A stretch of DNA of 64,000 nt from Prochlorococcus sp. AG-436-C13 (GTDB taxonomy: Bacteria > Cyanobacteriota > Cyanobacteriia > PCC-6307 > Cyanobiaceae): positions 114,709-178,708 of the forward strand of contig QCPC01000001.1 in the NCBI GenBank assembly GCA_003212695.1, read 5' to 3'. How positions within the stretch are numbered: position 1 is the first letter of the stretch; every line of letters begins with the position of its first letter. Below are positions 46,168 through 55,549 of the stretch, one piece after another. A program made the translations under genes and the position numbers. Under the pieces are notes generated by a model. That model was not told the origin of the DNA. It saw only the letters and a program-made list of their open reading frames with translations, and made no database searches.

Positions 46168-47232
46168 TTATAAATTTGATTTTCTATTATGTAAAAACTC
46201 TACTGTTTTAGCTTCTTCGAAATCGGAAAGTGTCATTTCCCTAACTAGTTCCTTGAACGATATTTTTGGTTCCCAATTTAGTTTATTCCTAGCATTTGAT
46301 GCATCACCTAATAAGGTTTCAACTTCTGTTGGCCTAAAATATTTAGTATCTATTCTTATTATTATCCTGCTATCATAAATTCCTACTTCATCTATACCTT
46401 CGCCTTCCCAAATTATTTTCATACCTAAGCATTTAGCACTTTCATTAATAAATTCTCTAACTGAATGTTGTTCACCAGTTGCTATTACATAGTCCTCAGC
46501 TTTATCTTCTTGTAGCATTTTCCATTGAACTTCAACATAATCCTTCGCGTGACCCCAGTCTCTTAGTGAATTTATATTTCCCATATATAAGCAATCTTGT
46601 AAATTAAGTTTGATTCTAGATAGACCTCTGGTGATTTTTCTCGTAACAAATGTTTCACCTCTAATCGGTGATTCATGGTTGAAAAGTATTCCATTACAAG
46701 CAAATATTCCATAAGCCTCTCTATAATTAACCGCTATCCAATAGGCATATAATTTAGCGACTGCATATGGGCTCCTTGGATAAAAAGGTGTAGATTCATT
46801 CTGAGGAGTAGACTGCACTAAACCATATAATTCTGAAGTACTTGCCTGATAAAATCTAGTAAAGTTATCTAATCCTAGAATTCGTATTGCTTCTAATATC
46901 CTTAAAGCTCCTAGTGCATCTGAGTTCGCTGTATATTCTGGCTCTTCAAATGAAACAGCTACATGGCTTTGTGCCGCCAGGTTGTATATCTCATCGGGCC
47001 TAACATCTTGAATTACTCTAGTTAAACTAGAAGAATCAGTTAGGTCACCATGATGGAGAATAAAACTAGGTTCCTTCTCATGAAGGTCTTGATATAAATG
47101 ATCTATTCTCTGAGTATTGAATAAAGAAGTTCTCCTTTTTATTCCATGAACTTCATAACCCTTATTTAAAAGAAATTCAGATAAATAGGCGCCATCTTGG
47201 CCTGTTACTCCAGTAATTAAAGCTTTTTTCAT
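46168..47232 (-). CDS. gmd: GDP-mannose 4,6-dehydratase
   Basis: A 354-residue short-chain dehydratase making GDP-4-keto-6-deoxy-D-mannose, the precursor of fucose, rhamnose, perosamine and colitose. It starts with [20 protein letters not shown] (Rossmann), has STSELYG and the [15 protein letters not shown] catalytic Tyr/Lys segment, and the [13 protein letters not shown] substrate block, all diagnostic. ATG 47230-47232 is the natural start; the upstream TTG would add seven residues. No GDP-fucose synthase (fcl) is seen, so perosamine through the DegT enzyme at 29.7 kb is one possible end product. Confidence 0.96.
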   Translation of the reverse strand: MKKALITGVTGQDGAYLSEFLLNKGYEVHGIKRRTSLFNTQRIDHLYQDLHEKEPSFILHHGDLTDSSSLTRVIQDVRPDEIYNLAAQSHVAVSFEEPEYTANSDALGALRILEAIRILGLDNFTRFYQASTSELYGLVQSTPQNESTPFYPRSPYAVAKLYAYWIAVNYREAYGIFACNGILFNHESPIRGETFVTRKITRGLSRIKLNLQDCLYMGNINSLRDWGHAKDYVEVQWKMLQEDKAEDYVIATGEQHSVREFINESAKCLGMKIIWEGEGIDEVGIYDSRIIIRIDTKYFRPTEVETLLGDASNARNKLNWEPKISFKELVREMTLSDFEEAKTVEFLHNRKSNL

Positions 47233-47297
47233 TTCTTTTGGATATTTCTTCAATTAGGAGTACATATTTCATTATAGGTATAGAAATCAGGTATTTG

Positions 47298-47810
47298 TCA
47301 TTTATATAAACTATTAATTTTCTTTATGAAAGCTTTTAAGAGGGAGAAGATTATAAAATGAACTAAAACAAGGTATTTCGCTAGAGGTTTTATTGAAATA
47401 TGGGTTAAAAGAATTTTATCTGCAAATATATATATTGGAATGAAATTATTTTTTAGATATAAATTGTATGGAACAAGATATTTTATATCTGTCCTAGTTG
47501 TTAAATATAAAGGAACTCTCTTAAAAGAAGATTGTTTTATAAAAAGCTTAAGCAAATTAGTTGCTATGCCTTTGTTAGTAAATTTATCATGAACAAACAA
47601 ATATATAGTACTAGAAAAAAGTCGCTTACGAATTGCGCAAATACCTACGGCTATATTATCTGAATAACAAATAGCCGAAGATGATGTTTCATTTGCCATT
47701 TCCTCAGAAATAAATGCAATCTTAGAATTCTCAGACGAACTAATTAATGTTTGAATTTCAGAAACTCTTTTACTAGATATTGAATCAAAATATTTATATA
47801 CTAGGTTCAT
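47298..47810 (-). CDS. GNAT-type acyltransferase
   Basis: A 170-residue GCN5-related N-acetyltransferase. The acetyl-CoA binding loop lies near residues 74-85 (HDKFTNKGIATNLLK, the RxxGxG/A pattern), preceded by IYLFVHDKF. It could acetylate an amino sugar in the glycan path, as PseH or WecD do, but the substrate is unknown. The C-terminal ~30 residues are hydrophobic and basic, possibly a membrane anchor. It is 3 bases downstream of the putative sialyltransferase-like gene, so they are probably coupled. Confidence 0.75.
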   Translation of the reverse strand: MNLVYKYFDSISSKRVSEIQTLISSSENSKIAFISEEMANETSSSAICYSDNIAVGICAIRKRLFSSTIYLFVHDKFTNKGIATNLLKLFIKQSSFKRVPLYLTTRTDIKYLVPYNLYLKNNFIPIYIFADKILLTHISIKPLAKYLVLVHFIIFSLLKAFIKKINSLYK

Positions 47811-47813
47811 AAC

Positions 47814-48929
47814 TTAACTAGTTATTTCTTCGTTGATAAGTACATTAATATTATCTATTAGCTGACTTATACTTTTAGGAAATAGGATATTATCCTTTAT
47901 TTTTTTTGAGTTTACTGCCTTAAGTGAATTTAAGTATACTTCTGTTGAAATATATGGAACCAAATGAACTATAGATATAGCCTTTGAATCAGTTGCTATA
48001 TTAATAATAGAGCCTGAAGTTATACTTATCGGTATCGCATTATAAGTAGATGTAAATTCACTGGGTACATAGCTCTCCAAGAATTCTACATAGTCTGGGA
48101 TAAAATCTAAATCTTTCAATAAAATATTAGGATGACCTTTATAGTACACTTTAATGTGTAATTTTTCTATCTCTTTAAATATTTCATTAATGAGTTTTTT
48201 ATACAATTCATTATTTACAATAGGTCTACTATGATATGACTGATCATAAAATACTATATATTTTGACTTTTCTTCTTTCAGGTAATGATAATTATGCTTA
48301 TAATAATTTTCTAGATAAAGCATATCATCATTTGGGTTAAATATATTTCTTTTTGTTTGACAATAAGCATCCAAAAAATACTTTTTTAGAACTGTAACCC
48401 TGGTATCTGCAACCATTGCCAATTCTATCTCTTTTCTAAAAAACAACTTATAATATATAAAGTAAAGAAAGTCATTCTTATTTCTTATTTTAAATGAGCT
48501 TAATCCAGTAAATTCACCATTATCTTTTTCATAATATAATTTCTTATGTGGTAAATAAACATAGCTAGGTATAATATTTATTTTCTTAGCTGCCTTAATT
48601 ATAGGAACTAAATGGGTTACACATAGCCTAGTAAGAAAGTACACGTCTGTAGCTCCCTTAAAATACTTCATAAAATCATTCATTAAAATATTAATTTGTA
48701 TTTTATTTAAAATGGCTAAATTAAATAAAGAAAAAGAGTTGACCTTATGAATTTCAATATTATTTTTATATGAAAATAATATATTGAGATGATTATACAA
48801 GTCATGATTACCAAAAACTATTATTTTCAAAAGATTTGAAGTATCTATAAATTCTACAAGTTCCAATAAAAATCTAACTTCTTCATAAGATTGAGTAATT
48901 ATAACAGAATTTTTAATTTGTTTTTTCAT
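47814..48929 (-). CDS. putative sialyltransferase-like glycosyltransferase
   Basis: A 371-residue protein without a confident family. Two features suggest the GT-B sialyl/polysialyltransferases (GT52, GT38): the HP motif in YYKGHPNILL (264-268) and a downstream serine motif TSGSIINIAT (304-307). Those motifs bind CMP-sugars in that group. The NeuB-type enzyme and WbpG amidotransferases nearby could supply a nonulosonic acid. No signal peptide is visible, consistent with a cytoplasmic enzyme. It could also be another GT-B family, so function is an inference. Confidence 0.5.
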   Translation of the reverse strand: MKKQIKNSVIITQSYEEVRFLLELVEFIDTSNLLKIIVFGNHDLYNHLNILFSYKNNIEIHKVNSFSLFNLAILNKIQINILMNDFMKYFKGATDVYFLTRLCVTHLVPIIKAAKKINIIPSYVYLPHKKLYYEKDNGEFTGLSSFKIRNKNDFLYFIYYKLFFRKEIELAMVADTRVTVLKKYFLDAYCQTKRNIFNPNDDMLYLENYYKHNYHYLKEEKSKYIVFYDQSYHSRPIVNNELYKKLINEIFKEIEKLHIKVYYKGHPNILLKDLDFIPDYVEFLESYVPSEFTSTYNAIPISITSGSIINIATDSKAISIVHLVPYISTEVYLNSLKAVNSKKIKDNILFPKSISQLIDNINVLINEEITS

Positions 48930-49050
48930 TTAAATACTAATGAAGAAGTAATATATTAATGTTATTTTCTTTTGAATACTACTACTATGCACTATAACTT
49001 TGGGTATATATATATGAATTATAGACTTTAATTGTAGAAAAGGAAGAAGT

Positions 49051-49683
49051 TCATGAATTCCTTTTATAAATGATTTTTGCTGGTATACCAACAACTACAT
49101 TATTTGATTCTATAGATTTGGTCACTACTGCCGAAGCTCCAACAACCACACCATTACCTATCTTGCATCCTGGAAGAACCACTACATTTGCTGCAAGCCA
49201 ACTACCTTTCCCCACAGATATCTCTTCATGAATATAAACCTGACCTTTAATATCACCGGGTTCACTAAAGCCGTGATTAGAGGATTGAATAACAACATTT
49301 GGTCCTATAAGAACATTCTCTCCTATAGAAACACTTGCACCTGCATTGATCACCAAGTTACAGCCAACACTAGCCCCTTCACCAATTGTTATTGTTCCTG
49401 ATCTTGCTGCAACTAATCTAATATTTGTATCAAGGTCAACATTATCATTTATTAAAATTGTTCCATCTTCCCTTGTCCTTAGATCTATATCACCAAAAAC
49501 TTTTACATTATTACCTATAATAATTTTTGAATTAAATTTGCCCCTTAATTTTAAGTATATTGAACCCTCAATATAAAAATTTCTTCCTACTTTTACCCCA
49601 TTTAATCTTAAAATAGAAGCCCATATAATACTATTTATCCTAAAAATAAAAGTTAATCCAGTAGATTTAATAAAATTCCTCAT
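49051..49683 (-). CDS. left-handed beta-helix acetyltransferase
   Basis: A 210-residue hexapeptide-repeat protein: the (LIV)-G-x4 repeats run from about residue 55 (IIIGNNVKVFG) to the end, with VVIQSSNHGFSEPGD carrying the catalytic His, and the NVVVGIPAKIIYKR C-terminus typical of WcaF/WbbJ O-acetyltransferases. It probably acetylates a sugar hydroxyl using acetyl-CoA as a trimer. It is in the glycan island between the transferase and amidotransferase genes. Confidence 0.9.
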   Translation of the reverse strand: MRNFIKSTGLTFIFRINSIIWASILRLNGVKVGRNFYIEGSIYLKLRGKFNSKIIIGNNVKVFGDIDLRTREDGTILINDNVDLDTNIRLVAARSGTITIGEGASVGCNLVINAGASVSIGENVLIGPNVVIQSSNHGFSEPGDIKGQVYIHEEISVGKGSWLAANVVVLPGCKIGNGVVVGASAVVTKSIESNNVVVGIPAKIIYKRNS

Positions 49684-49719
49684 TTGAGATGCCGTTTATT
49701 TACTTTATTATTTTATCCA

Positions 49720-50829
49720 CTAATTCAAAATTTTAGGGTGAAGTGGTTCTTTTATTATCCATTTGCCTAGATTGCTTTTCATCCAAATATCTCTATTCCT
49801 AAACTTTTCAGAATATTCGAAAAACTGATTTTCAGATATTTCAATATAATGGCAAAAATCTTTTATCTCATTAATAGGAACTTCCTCTGGATTGTTAACT
49901 AAGTATTGAATTGCCTTATCCCTACTGATCTTATTAGCTCTTATCTCAAGTGAAAGGTTATCCCATTTTCTCGTAAAGCCAAATTTATACCACTTCAACC
50001 AATGATGTATTGTTACTAAAAACTCCTCATCAATATCACTGAAAGAGTGGGTTCCAGATTTTGCAATATCTGGAACTTGCAGACCATTTTGCATAGCTAT
50101 CTCCTTTGTTTTAAATACACTCCATTGAAAGAAAGTGCTTAGAAAGATTGCTTTAGGACAGAATTTACTAGTATCAGGGGTTGTATATGGCAATAAGTCT
50201 TTTTCAGAAATCTCAGAAGAAATCCAATCTTGGGCTGTTGTTCCGTCATTCACTCCAAAGCGTAAAAGCCATTCTTTTGTGAGTTCCTGTGTATGGTATT
50301 TTTTTTCCCCTCCGTACTCAATAGCTGAATTCTCGCCATATACAACTAGTGGGATATTGAATTGTGTTGCAATACGTATAGGCAAATTATATATAGCCAA
50401 ATGCATTGGTATTAAAGGTATGCCACTTCGTACAAAAGCATCTCTAGTGAAAGCTCTCTCAGCCTTAGGGTTCACAGAAAAATCAATATGATCAGCGCCC
50501 AATGAGATAAGATTTTGCAAGTTTTGTTCACCGAGGTTATTTCTTTTAGCTGTCTTCCAGGTTACACAAAGAGGCTTTAATCCATATTCAAGAACTTTTA
50601 GTAACGCCCATGTACTATCTTTTCCTCCACTCACAGGCAAAACGCAATCCCAATTAGAATTTGACGAAACTGAATTGACAGCCTTAATAAATTCTTTTTC
50701 TCTTTCACCCCAATCAATTTCATTAATTAGTGACTCTGAATTTGTTTTACAAGCATTACATACTCCATCACTTCCTATTTTCAAGCCAGGACGAGTTGAG
50801 GGTAGAATGCAGTTTTTACAATATCTCAT
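49720..50829 (-). CDS. WbpG/PseA-type sugar amidotransferase
   Basis: A 369-residue ATP-pyrophosphatase-fold enzyme. Zinc cysteines 4, 7, 24 and 27 (MRYCKNCILPSTRP, DGVCNACK) and the PP-loop SGGKDS (67-72) match PseA/WbpG, which add an acetamidino or amide group to a nucleotide-sugar or nonulosonic acid. The CVTWKTAKRNNLGEQNLQNL segment is characteristic. Unlike its homologue at 36.6 kb it has no fused glutaminase and no HisH-type glutaminase gene is seen in the window, so its ammonia source is unclear. Confidence 0.9.
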   Translation of the reverse strand: MRYCKNCILPSTRPGLKIGSDGVCNACKTNSESLINEIDWGEREKEFIKAVNSVSSNSNWDCVLPVSGGKDSTWALLKVLEYGLKPLCVTWKTAKRNNLGEQNLQNLISLGADHIDFSVNPKAERAFTRDAFVRSGIPLIPMHLAIYNLPIRIATQFNIPLVVYGENSAIEYGGEKKYHTQELTKEWLLRFGVNDGTTAQDWISSEISEKDLLPYTTPDTSKFCPKAIFLSTFFQWSVFKTKEIAMQNGLQVPDIAKSGTHSFSDIDEEFLVTIHHWLKWYKFGFTRKWDNLSLEIRANKISRDKAIQYLVNNPEEVPINEIKDFCHYIEISENQFFEYSEKFRNRDIWMKSNLGKWIIKEPLHPKILN

Positions 50830-51011
50830 TAGTATTATTTTTTTATACTTTAATCTATTAAGAGTATTTTGTCTAAATAAAATAGTATTTAATAAAGAAA
50901 AAGTTTAATTAATTCCAGAACTAATTTTTCTTTAATCTATATTTATCAAATTACAATAAAAATTTTGCGAAGTATTTTGATGTAAGATTAATATATTCAA
51001 GATTTTTCCCA

Positions 51012-51722
51012 ATGAGAGCTAGCGGCTTCAATACTCAAATATCTGCATATTCTAAAAACAGACCTCCCAAATTCCACGAGATTGAACTTTTAAAAATTAT
51101 CAAGGGGTCTTCTGATAAAACTTTCTCTAAAGTACTTGATATTGGTTGTGCTGCAGGTTCTTTTATATCTTTAATGTCCAAGGAATACCCAAGTTGTTCA
51201 TATACTGGCTTTGATATTTCATCAAAGCTTATAGAAGAAGCTAAAATAAGATTGAATTCGATAAATGCTAATATGTATATTGCAGATGCACTTACTTTTG
51301 AGCCAGAGAAGAAATATGACTTGATTATTGCCTCTGGAGTACTTTCTATATTTGAAGATCTTAAACCACTCGAATTGTGGACAAAATGGCTAGAAGAATA
51401 TGGTAGAATATATATTTTTGGAAGATTCAATAGTAAAGATATTGATACTATAGTAAGATTTAGAAATCACCATCAAAATCAGGTGAAGGATTCAGAATGG
51501 CAAGGAGGCTTAACATCATTTTCAATAAAATACGTAACTGAATATCTTTCAGATATTGGCTTTAAGAGTAAGTTTATACCTTTCATATATCCTGAAAAGC
51601 TTCCTATTACAGACGATCCAGTAAGAACATACTCAGTAGAAACAATAGATAATAAAAAGCTTATTCTCAATGGAGCTAATATTATTGCAGAGCAGTATTT
51701 TCTAATAATTAATAAGAAATAG
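51012..51722 (+). CDS. SAM-dependent methyltransferase
   Basis: A 236-residue class I methyltransferase. Motif I KVLDIGCAAGSFISLMSKEYP, motif II GFDISSKLIEEAK and YDLIIASGVLSIF are clear. The acceptor is unknown. It lies alone on the + strand between two - strand biosynthetic genes and ends 7 bases from the end of the asparagine-synthase-like gene. Confidence 0.85.
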   Translation: MRASGFNTQISAYSKNRPPKFHEIELLKIIKGSSDKTFSKVLDIGCAAGSFISLMSKEYPSCSYTGFDISSKLIEEAKIRLNSINANMYIADALTFEPEKKYDLIIASGVLSIFEDLKPLELWTKWLEEYGRIYIFGRFNSKDIDTIVRFRNHHQNQVKDSEWQGGLTSFSIKYVTEYLSDIGFKSKFIPFIYPEKLPITDDPVRTYSVETIDNKKLILNGANIIAEQYFLIINKK

Positions 51723-51729
51723 ACTAGCT

Positions 51730-53571
51730 TTAAGAATATTCCTCAACAAAAATCTTTGAGCTTATAAAATTAAAAAGGAATTTACTTTCTTCATTGCTTC
51801 TATTCCCTTTGGCTTCTAAAGCTAATTTCAAGGCATCTTTATTAATAATCTCCATTATTTCACTATTATCCTCTAAAAAATATTCCTTAGTCTCATGGCA
51901 GTCGAAATCAATATATGAGTCTATTGGTATATTAAATCCTACTTTTCGCTTGTTATTAATTACTTCTATTGGGGCTATATCTTCTACACTTTTTCTTAGT
52001 ACTGCTTTTGCTAATCCATTATTAATTAAAAATTTAGTCGGTATTTTTGTTGACCATTCGAATAAAGAGTTATCTAAGTATGGTGATCTATTCTCAATTG
52101 AATAACTCATAGCATTTAAATCTTCCTCATGTAAAAGTACTGGAACAACTTCATTTGTTAATTCATTTGCCATCCTATTTCTGAGAAGTATATTTGAAAC
52201 TAACTTTTCAGTAAAAGGCTCGTAGAAAGGTTCTCTTAAATATTTTGCCATTAAATCTGCATCAAGAAATATATGATCTCTGCACATTGGGGTTTCAATG
52301 AAATATTCAGGATTGATCAAAAAAGGATTTCTAACATATTTACCTGCGCTTTTATTCCAATTATCAAGACAATAATAATATTCATCTTTTCTATTATTCC
52401 AAATATACTCTAAATAAGCATTATGGTGATCATAATAACCACTAAATAATTCATCAGCTCCATTACCACTAACAGAAACTTTATACCCAGAACTAGAAAC
52501 TGCTTTCATTAATTGCCATTGAGCGTAAGAACTTAATGTATAGACTGGTGCATCATGATAAGAAATTAATCTTTTTAAGTTTTCAAGAAATCCAATTTTA
52601 GAAACAGGAATTGCTGTATGTTTTACACCTAGTTTTTTAACTGCTATTTCTACCATTTCTGCTTCTTCATATCTCTTATCTTCATTCATAACCGTAAAGC
52701 TATGAACATTTCTTCCAAACTCATGTTTTGCAATTGAAATTAGTGCATTAGAATCAACACCACCAGATAGGCAGAAAGCGATAGGTACATCTGCTCTTAG
52801 CCTTAACTCTATAGATCGATTTAGCTTTTCTCGAGTTCCTGTTACCGCTTCTTTAAAGCTCATATCATTTTCGATATTATTAAAACTAGGTGACCACCAT
52901 GGCCACTCTTTAAATCCTTTTTCTGGATTCCAGAGGCAAACATGACCTGGAGCAAGTTCTTCTAAGCCATGAAAAAAAGTATCTTTTGTTTTATATAGAC
53001 TTTTATATCCATTAACAATAAATCTCCTTATATGACTTTGGTTAATAGCTGGCCTTCTTCCTAATAAAGCAAATATAGATTTTGGTTCAGAACCAAAAAT
53101 CAAACCTCCATTATCTAGTTTAAAAATATATAGAGGCTTTTCTCCAAATCTATCTCTACAAAGTGTAAGAGTTTCTTTTAATCTATCAAACCAAGCAAAA
53201 GCCCACATTCCTTCACATTCTTGCAGACCATTTATCCCTTTGTTATCAATTATTGCTGAAAGAACTTCAGTATCTCCATTTGTATGCCATTTTGATTTAT
53301 TTTTAAAATTATTCCGAATCTCCTTATAATTATAAATTTCACCATTAAATATTAAATCACCTCTTTTATTAACCATCGGTTGAGAAGAGCGTTTATCTAA
53401 ATCTATTATTGATAGTCGAGTATGCAGTAACGTTAGATGCCAGCCATTACTTAGTTCTCTAGCTACATAACCACTATCATCAGGTCCTCTATGTTTCATA
53501 ACTCCTAATGCCTTATCAATTCTTGACTGATCTATAGGGCTTCTAGTTATTGAACCAGATATTCCACACAT
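51730..53571 (-). CDS. asnB: asparagine synthase-like amidotransferase
   Basis: A 613-residue glutamine-hydrolysing asparagine synthetase type protein. The Ntn glutaminase nucleophile Cys2 (MCGISGSI), FNGEIYNY and GDTEVLSAII are present, and the synthetase domain has PP-loop CLSGGVDSNALI and the GNGADELFSGY motif. In surface-glycan clusters such enzymes often amidate sugar acids (for example uronamides) rather than aspartate. It is 19 bases downstream of the NeuB-type gene. Confidence 0.92.
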   Translation of the reverse strand: MCGISGSITRSPIDQSRIDKALGVMKHRGPDDSGYVARELSNGWHLTLLHTRLSIIDLDKRSSQPMVNKRGDLIFNGEIYNYKEIRNNFKNKSKWHTNGDTEVLSAIIDNKGINGLQECEGMWAFAWFDRLKETLTLCRDRFGEKPLYIFKLDNGGLIFGSEPKSIFALLGRRPAINQSHIRRFIVNGYKSLYKTKDTFFHGLEELAPGHVCLWNPEKGFKEWPWWSPSFNNIENDMSFKEAVTGTREKLNRSIELRLRADVPIAFCLSGGVDSNALISIAKHEFGRNVHSFTVMNEDKRYEEAEMVEIAVKKLGVKHTAIPVSKIGFLENLKRLISYHDAPVYTLSSYAQWQLMKAVSSSGYKVSVSGNGADELFSGYYDHHNAYLEYIWNNRKDEYYYCLDNWNKSAGKYVRNPFLINPEYFIETPMCRDHIFLDADLMAKYLREPFYEPFTEKLVSNILLRNRMANELTNEVVPVLLHEEDLNAMSYSIENRSPYLDNSLFEWSTKIPTKFLINNGLAKAVLRKSVEDIAPIEVINNKRKVGFNIPIDSYIDFDCHETKEYFLEDNSEIMEIINKDALKLALEAKGNRSNEESKFLFNFISSKIFVEEYS

Positions 53572-53590
53572 TTTTTGTTTTTTAAGATGA

Positions 53591-54592
53591 CTAAATTATA
53601 TCTTCTAAGTTTAGTATTTCGCCATCATTAATAAATCGTTTTGTCTTTTTACCTAAAATTCTATTTATTTCGCTAGTTGGAATGCCTCTATCTGATCTTA
53701 ATCCAATAATATTTTGCTCATTTAATATAGTATCTTTTTCTATATTTCCTTTTGAAAAAATATTTCTTCTCATTGTTTTCAAAGAACTAATTTCTGTTGG
53801 CATTGGTACTTTCATTCCGTTACCAAGTAATATTTCCGTATCTCTAATCTTATTAACAAGAATTGTCATTTCTTCTGGATCGGCAGATAGTTGATGGTCT
53901 CTAAAAGATGAATGGTTTTTTGAAATTGTAAAATGCTTCTCTATTATTCTTGCCCCTAAAGAGACTGCAATAATACATGCATTAATGCCAATTGTATGAT
54001 CAGAGTAACCAACTGGATAACCTAAGGATTTCAAGGTGCTGATTGCACTTAAGTTAGCTTGTTCATTTAATGTTGGATAAGAAGAGACACAATGCAAAAG
54101 AAATAAATCAGATTTAATTCCTATTTCCTTCCATGCCTGTTCAATTATAATTATTGATTGTTCTATTTCACTGATATTAGACATTCCTGTAGAAAGAAAT
54201 ATGGGCTTTGCAGTTTTAGCAACCTCCTCTAATAGCTGATAAAAAGTGAGGTCTCCAGAGGATATTTTGAATGCTGGTACTAAATCATTTAAAAAAGCTA
54301 CTGATCCTGTATAAAAAGGAGTAGAAAGAAAATCGACTTCATTATCTTGCGCTGTTTTACTTAGAGAAAAATAATCTTCTATGGATAATTCAAATTTTTT
54401 TAACTGTTTGACTCTTTCTTCATTTTTTAGGCTTACTAAAAGCTCTGGTTTTATTGTTTGAAATTTGACTGCATCACAACCTGCTTTGGCGGCTAACTCG
54501 ATCATATTTTTTGCTAATTCAACGTCTCCCTCATGGTTGTTACCTATTTCGGCAATGATATAAGCTTTATTTTTGCCAAGGGGATAATCCAT
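53591..54592 (-). CDS. NeuB-family nonulosonic acid synthase
   Basis: A 333-residue aldolase-type enzyme condensing PEP with an N-acetyl hexosamine to form a nonulosonic acid (sialic, legionaminic or pseudaminic). The TIM barrel carries AYIIAEIGNNHEGDVELAK, AVKFQTIKPELL and GYSDHTIGI with metal ligands (HFTISKNHSSFRDHQLSADP). Residues about 275-333 form the antifreeze-like SAF domain. It is probably the pseudaminic/legionaminic synthase of the island; the exact isomer cannot be told. A CMP-nonulosonate synthetase is not visible in the window. Confidence 0.9.
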   Translation of the reverse strand: MDYPLGKNKAYIIAEIGNNHEGDVELAKNMIELAAKAGCDAVKFQTIKPELLVSLKNEERVKQLKKFELSIEDYFSLSKTAQDNEVDFLSTPFYTGSVAFLNDLVPAFKISSGDLTFYQLLEEVAKTAKPIFLSTGMSNISEIEQSIIIIEQAWKEIGIKSDLFLLHCVSSYPTLNEQANLSAISTLKSLGYPVGYSDHTIGINACIIAVSLGARIIEKHFTISKNHSSFRDHQLSADPEEMTILVNKIRDTEILLGNGMKVPMPTEISSLKTMRRNIFSKGNIEKDTILNEQNIIGLRSDRGIPTSEINRILGKKTKRFINDGEILNLEDII

Positions 54593-54900
54593 ATTTATGT
54601 CAAACCTTAATAATAAAAAGTAATTGTAGCTAAAATGAATGCGTATTATTGCGATTTTATCTTATTTCGTCTTGAATTAAGAGCTTTTAGATTCCAAAGT
54701 CAAATTAATAATACTTAATATTTTCTTTTATAAGAAATCATATTTATAACAGTACAAATAGAATCAATTCCTTATTTAACCTATATTTAAAAGTCTATTT
54801 AATTGCTATTTTATAAAAATTAAAAATAACTTTAGAAATAGGATTTATATTTCCTGCAGATTTTTGGATTAAATATGATAATATCAAAAAAAATAAACCG
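54593..54900. other. 308-base spacer
   Basis: Between divergent NeuB-type and methyltransferase genes. AT-rich, with no gene, RNA or hairpin that I can support; it must hold both promoters. Confidence 0.45.
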
Positions 54901-55548
54901 ATGATCAATAAAAGAATATTAAAAACATACTTATCTAATTTAAAGAATTTTCCAAAAGTAATAAGTCAACCAGTGCCGATATATGGTGATATTCAATCAA
55001 AGCCTCAGGGTATTAAGCTTCACCTGGGATGTGGAGACATCAACCTTCAAGGATGGATAAATATTGATGGCAGGCCAGGCCCTCATGTTCACCTAGTATC
55101 TCTAAACTTTGACCTTTCTGAATTTTCAAACGCTTCAGTATCAGAGATCTATATGTGCCATGTTCTAGAGCATTTTTCTTATAAAGAAGGCAGTGAATTG
55201 ATTAATACCTTTAGCAAGAAATTAATGCCAGGTGGTGTACTTAGATTGTCTGTGCCAGATTTCGATAAACTAATAAAGGTTTATGATGCTAATGATAAAA
55301 ATATAAAATCAATAAAATCATCTTTAATGGGAGGACAAAATTATGAACTCAATTTTCACAGATCTATGTATAATAAAAGCTATCTTATAGAGATATTAAT
55401 GAATTCAGGATTTAGAACTTTTTCCGAATGGGACCCTATAATAGATTTTGGAATGCAAATAGGTGATTTTTCTAATGCAACTATAAATACCAGTATTAAG
55501 CCAGAAAATATTTGTTTGAATATAAAAGCAATGCTTCCAGTCTTGTAA
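54901..55548 (+). CDS. SAM-dependent methyltransferase, type 11
   Basis: A 215-residue class I methyltransferase. The HLGCGDINLQGWINIDGRP motif I/II, EIYMCHVLEHF and LMPGGVLRLSVPD are typical of family-11 enzymes common in polysaccharide loci. The gene ends one base before the wzz ATG, so the two are likely co-translated and this enzyme may act on the same polymer. Confidence 0.88.
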   Translation: MINKRILKTYLSNLKNFPKVISQPVPIYGDIQSKPQGIKLHLGCGDINLQGWINIDGRPGPHVHLVSLNFDLSEFSNASVSEIYMCHVLEHFSYKEGSELINTFSKKLMPGGVLRLSVPDFDKLIKVYDANDKNIKSIKSSLMGGQNYELNFHRSMYNKSYLIEILMNSGFRTFSEWDPIIDFGMQIGDFSNATINTSIKPENICLNIKAMLPVL

Positions 55549-55549
55549 A

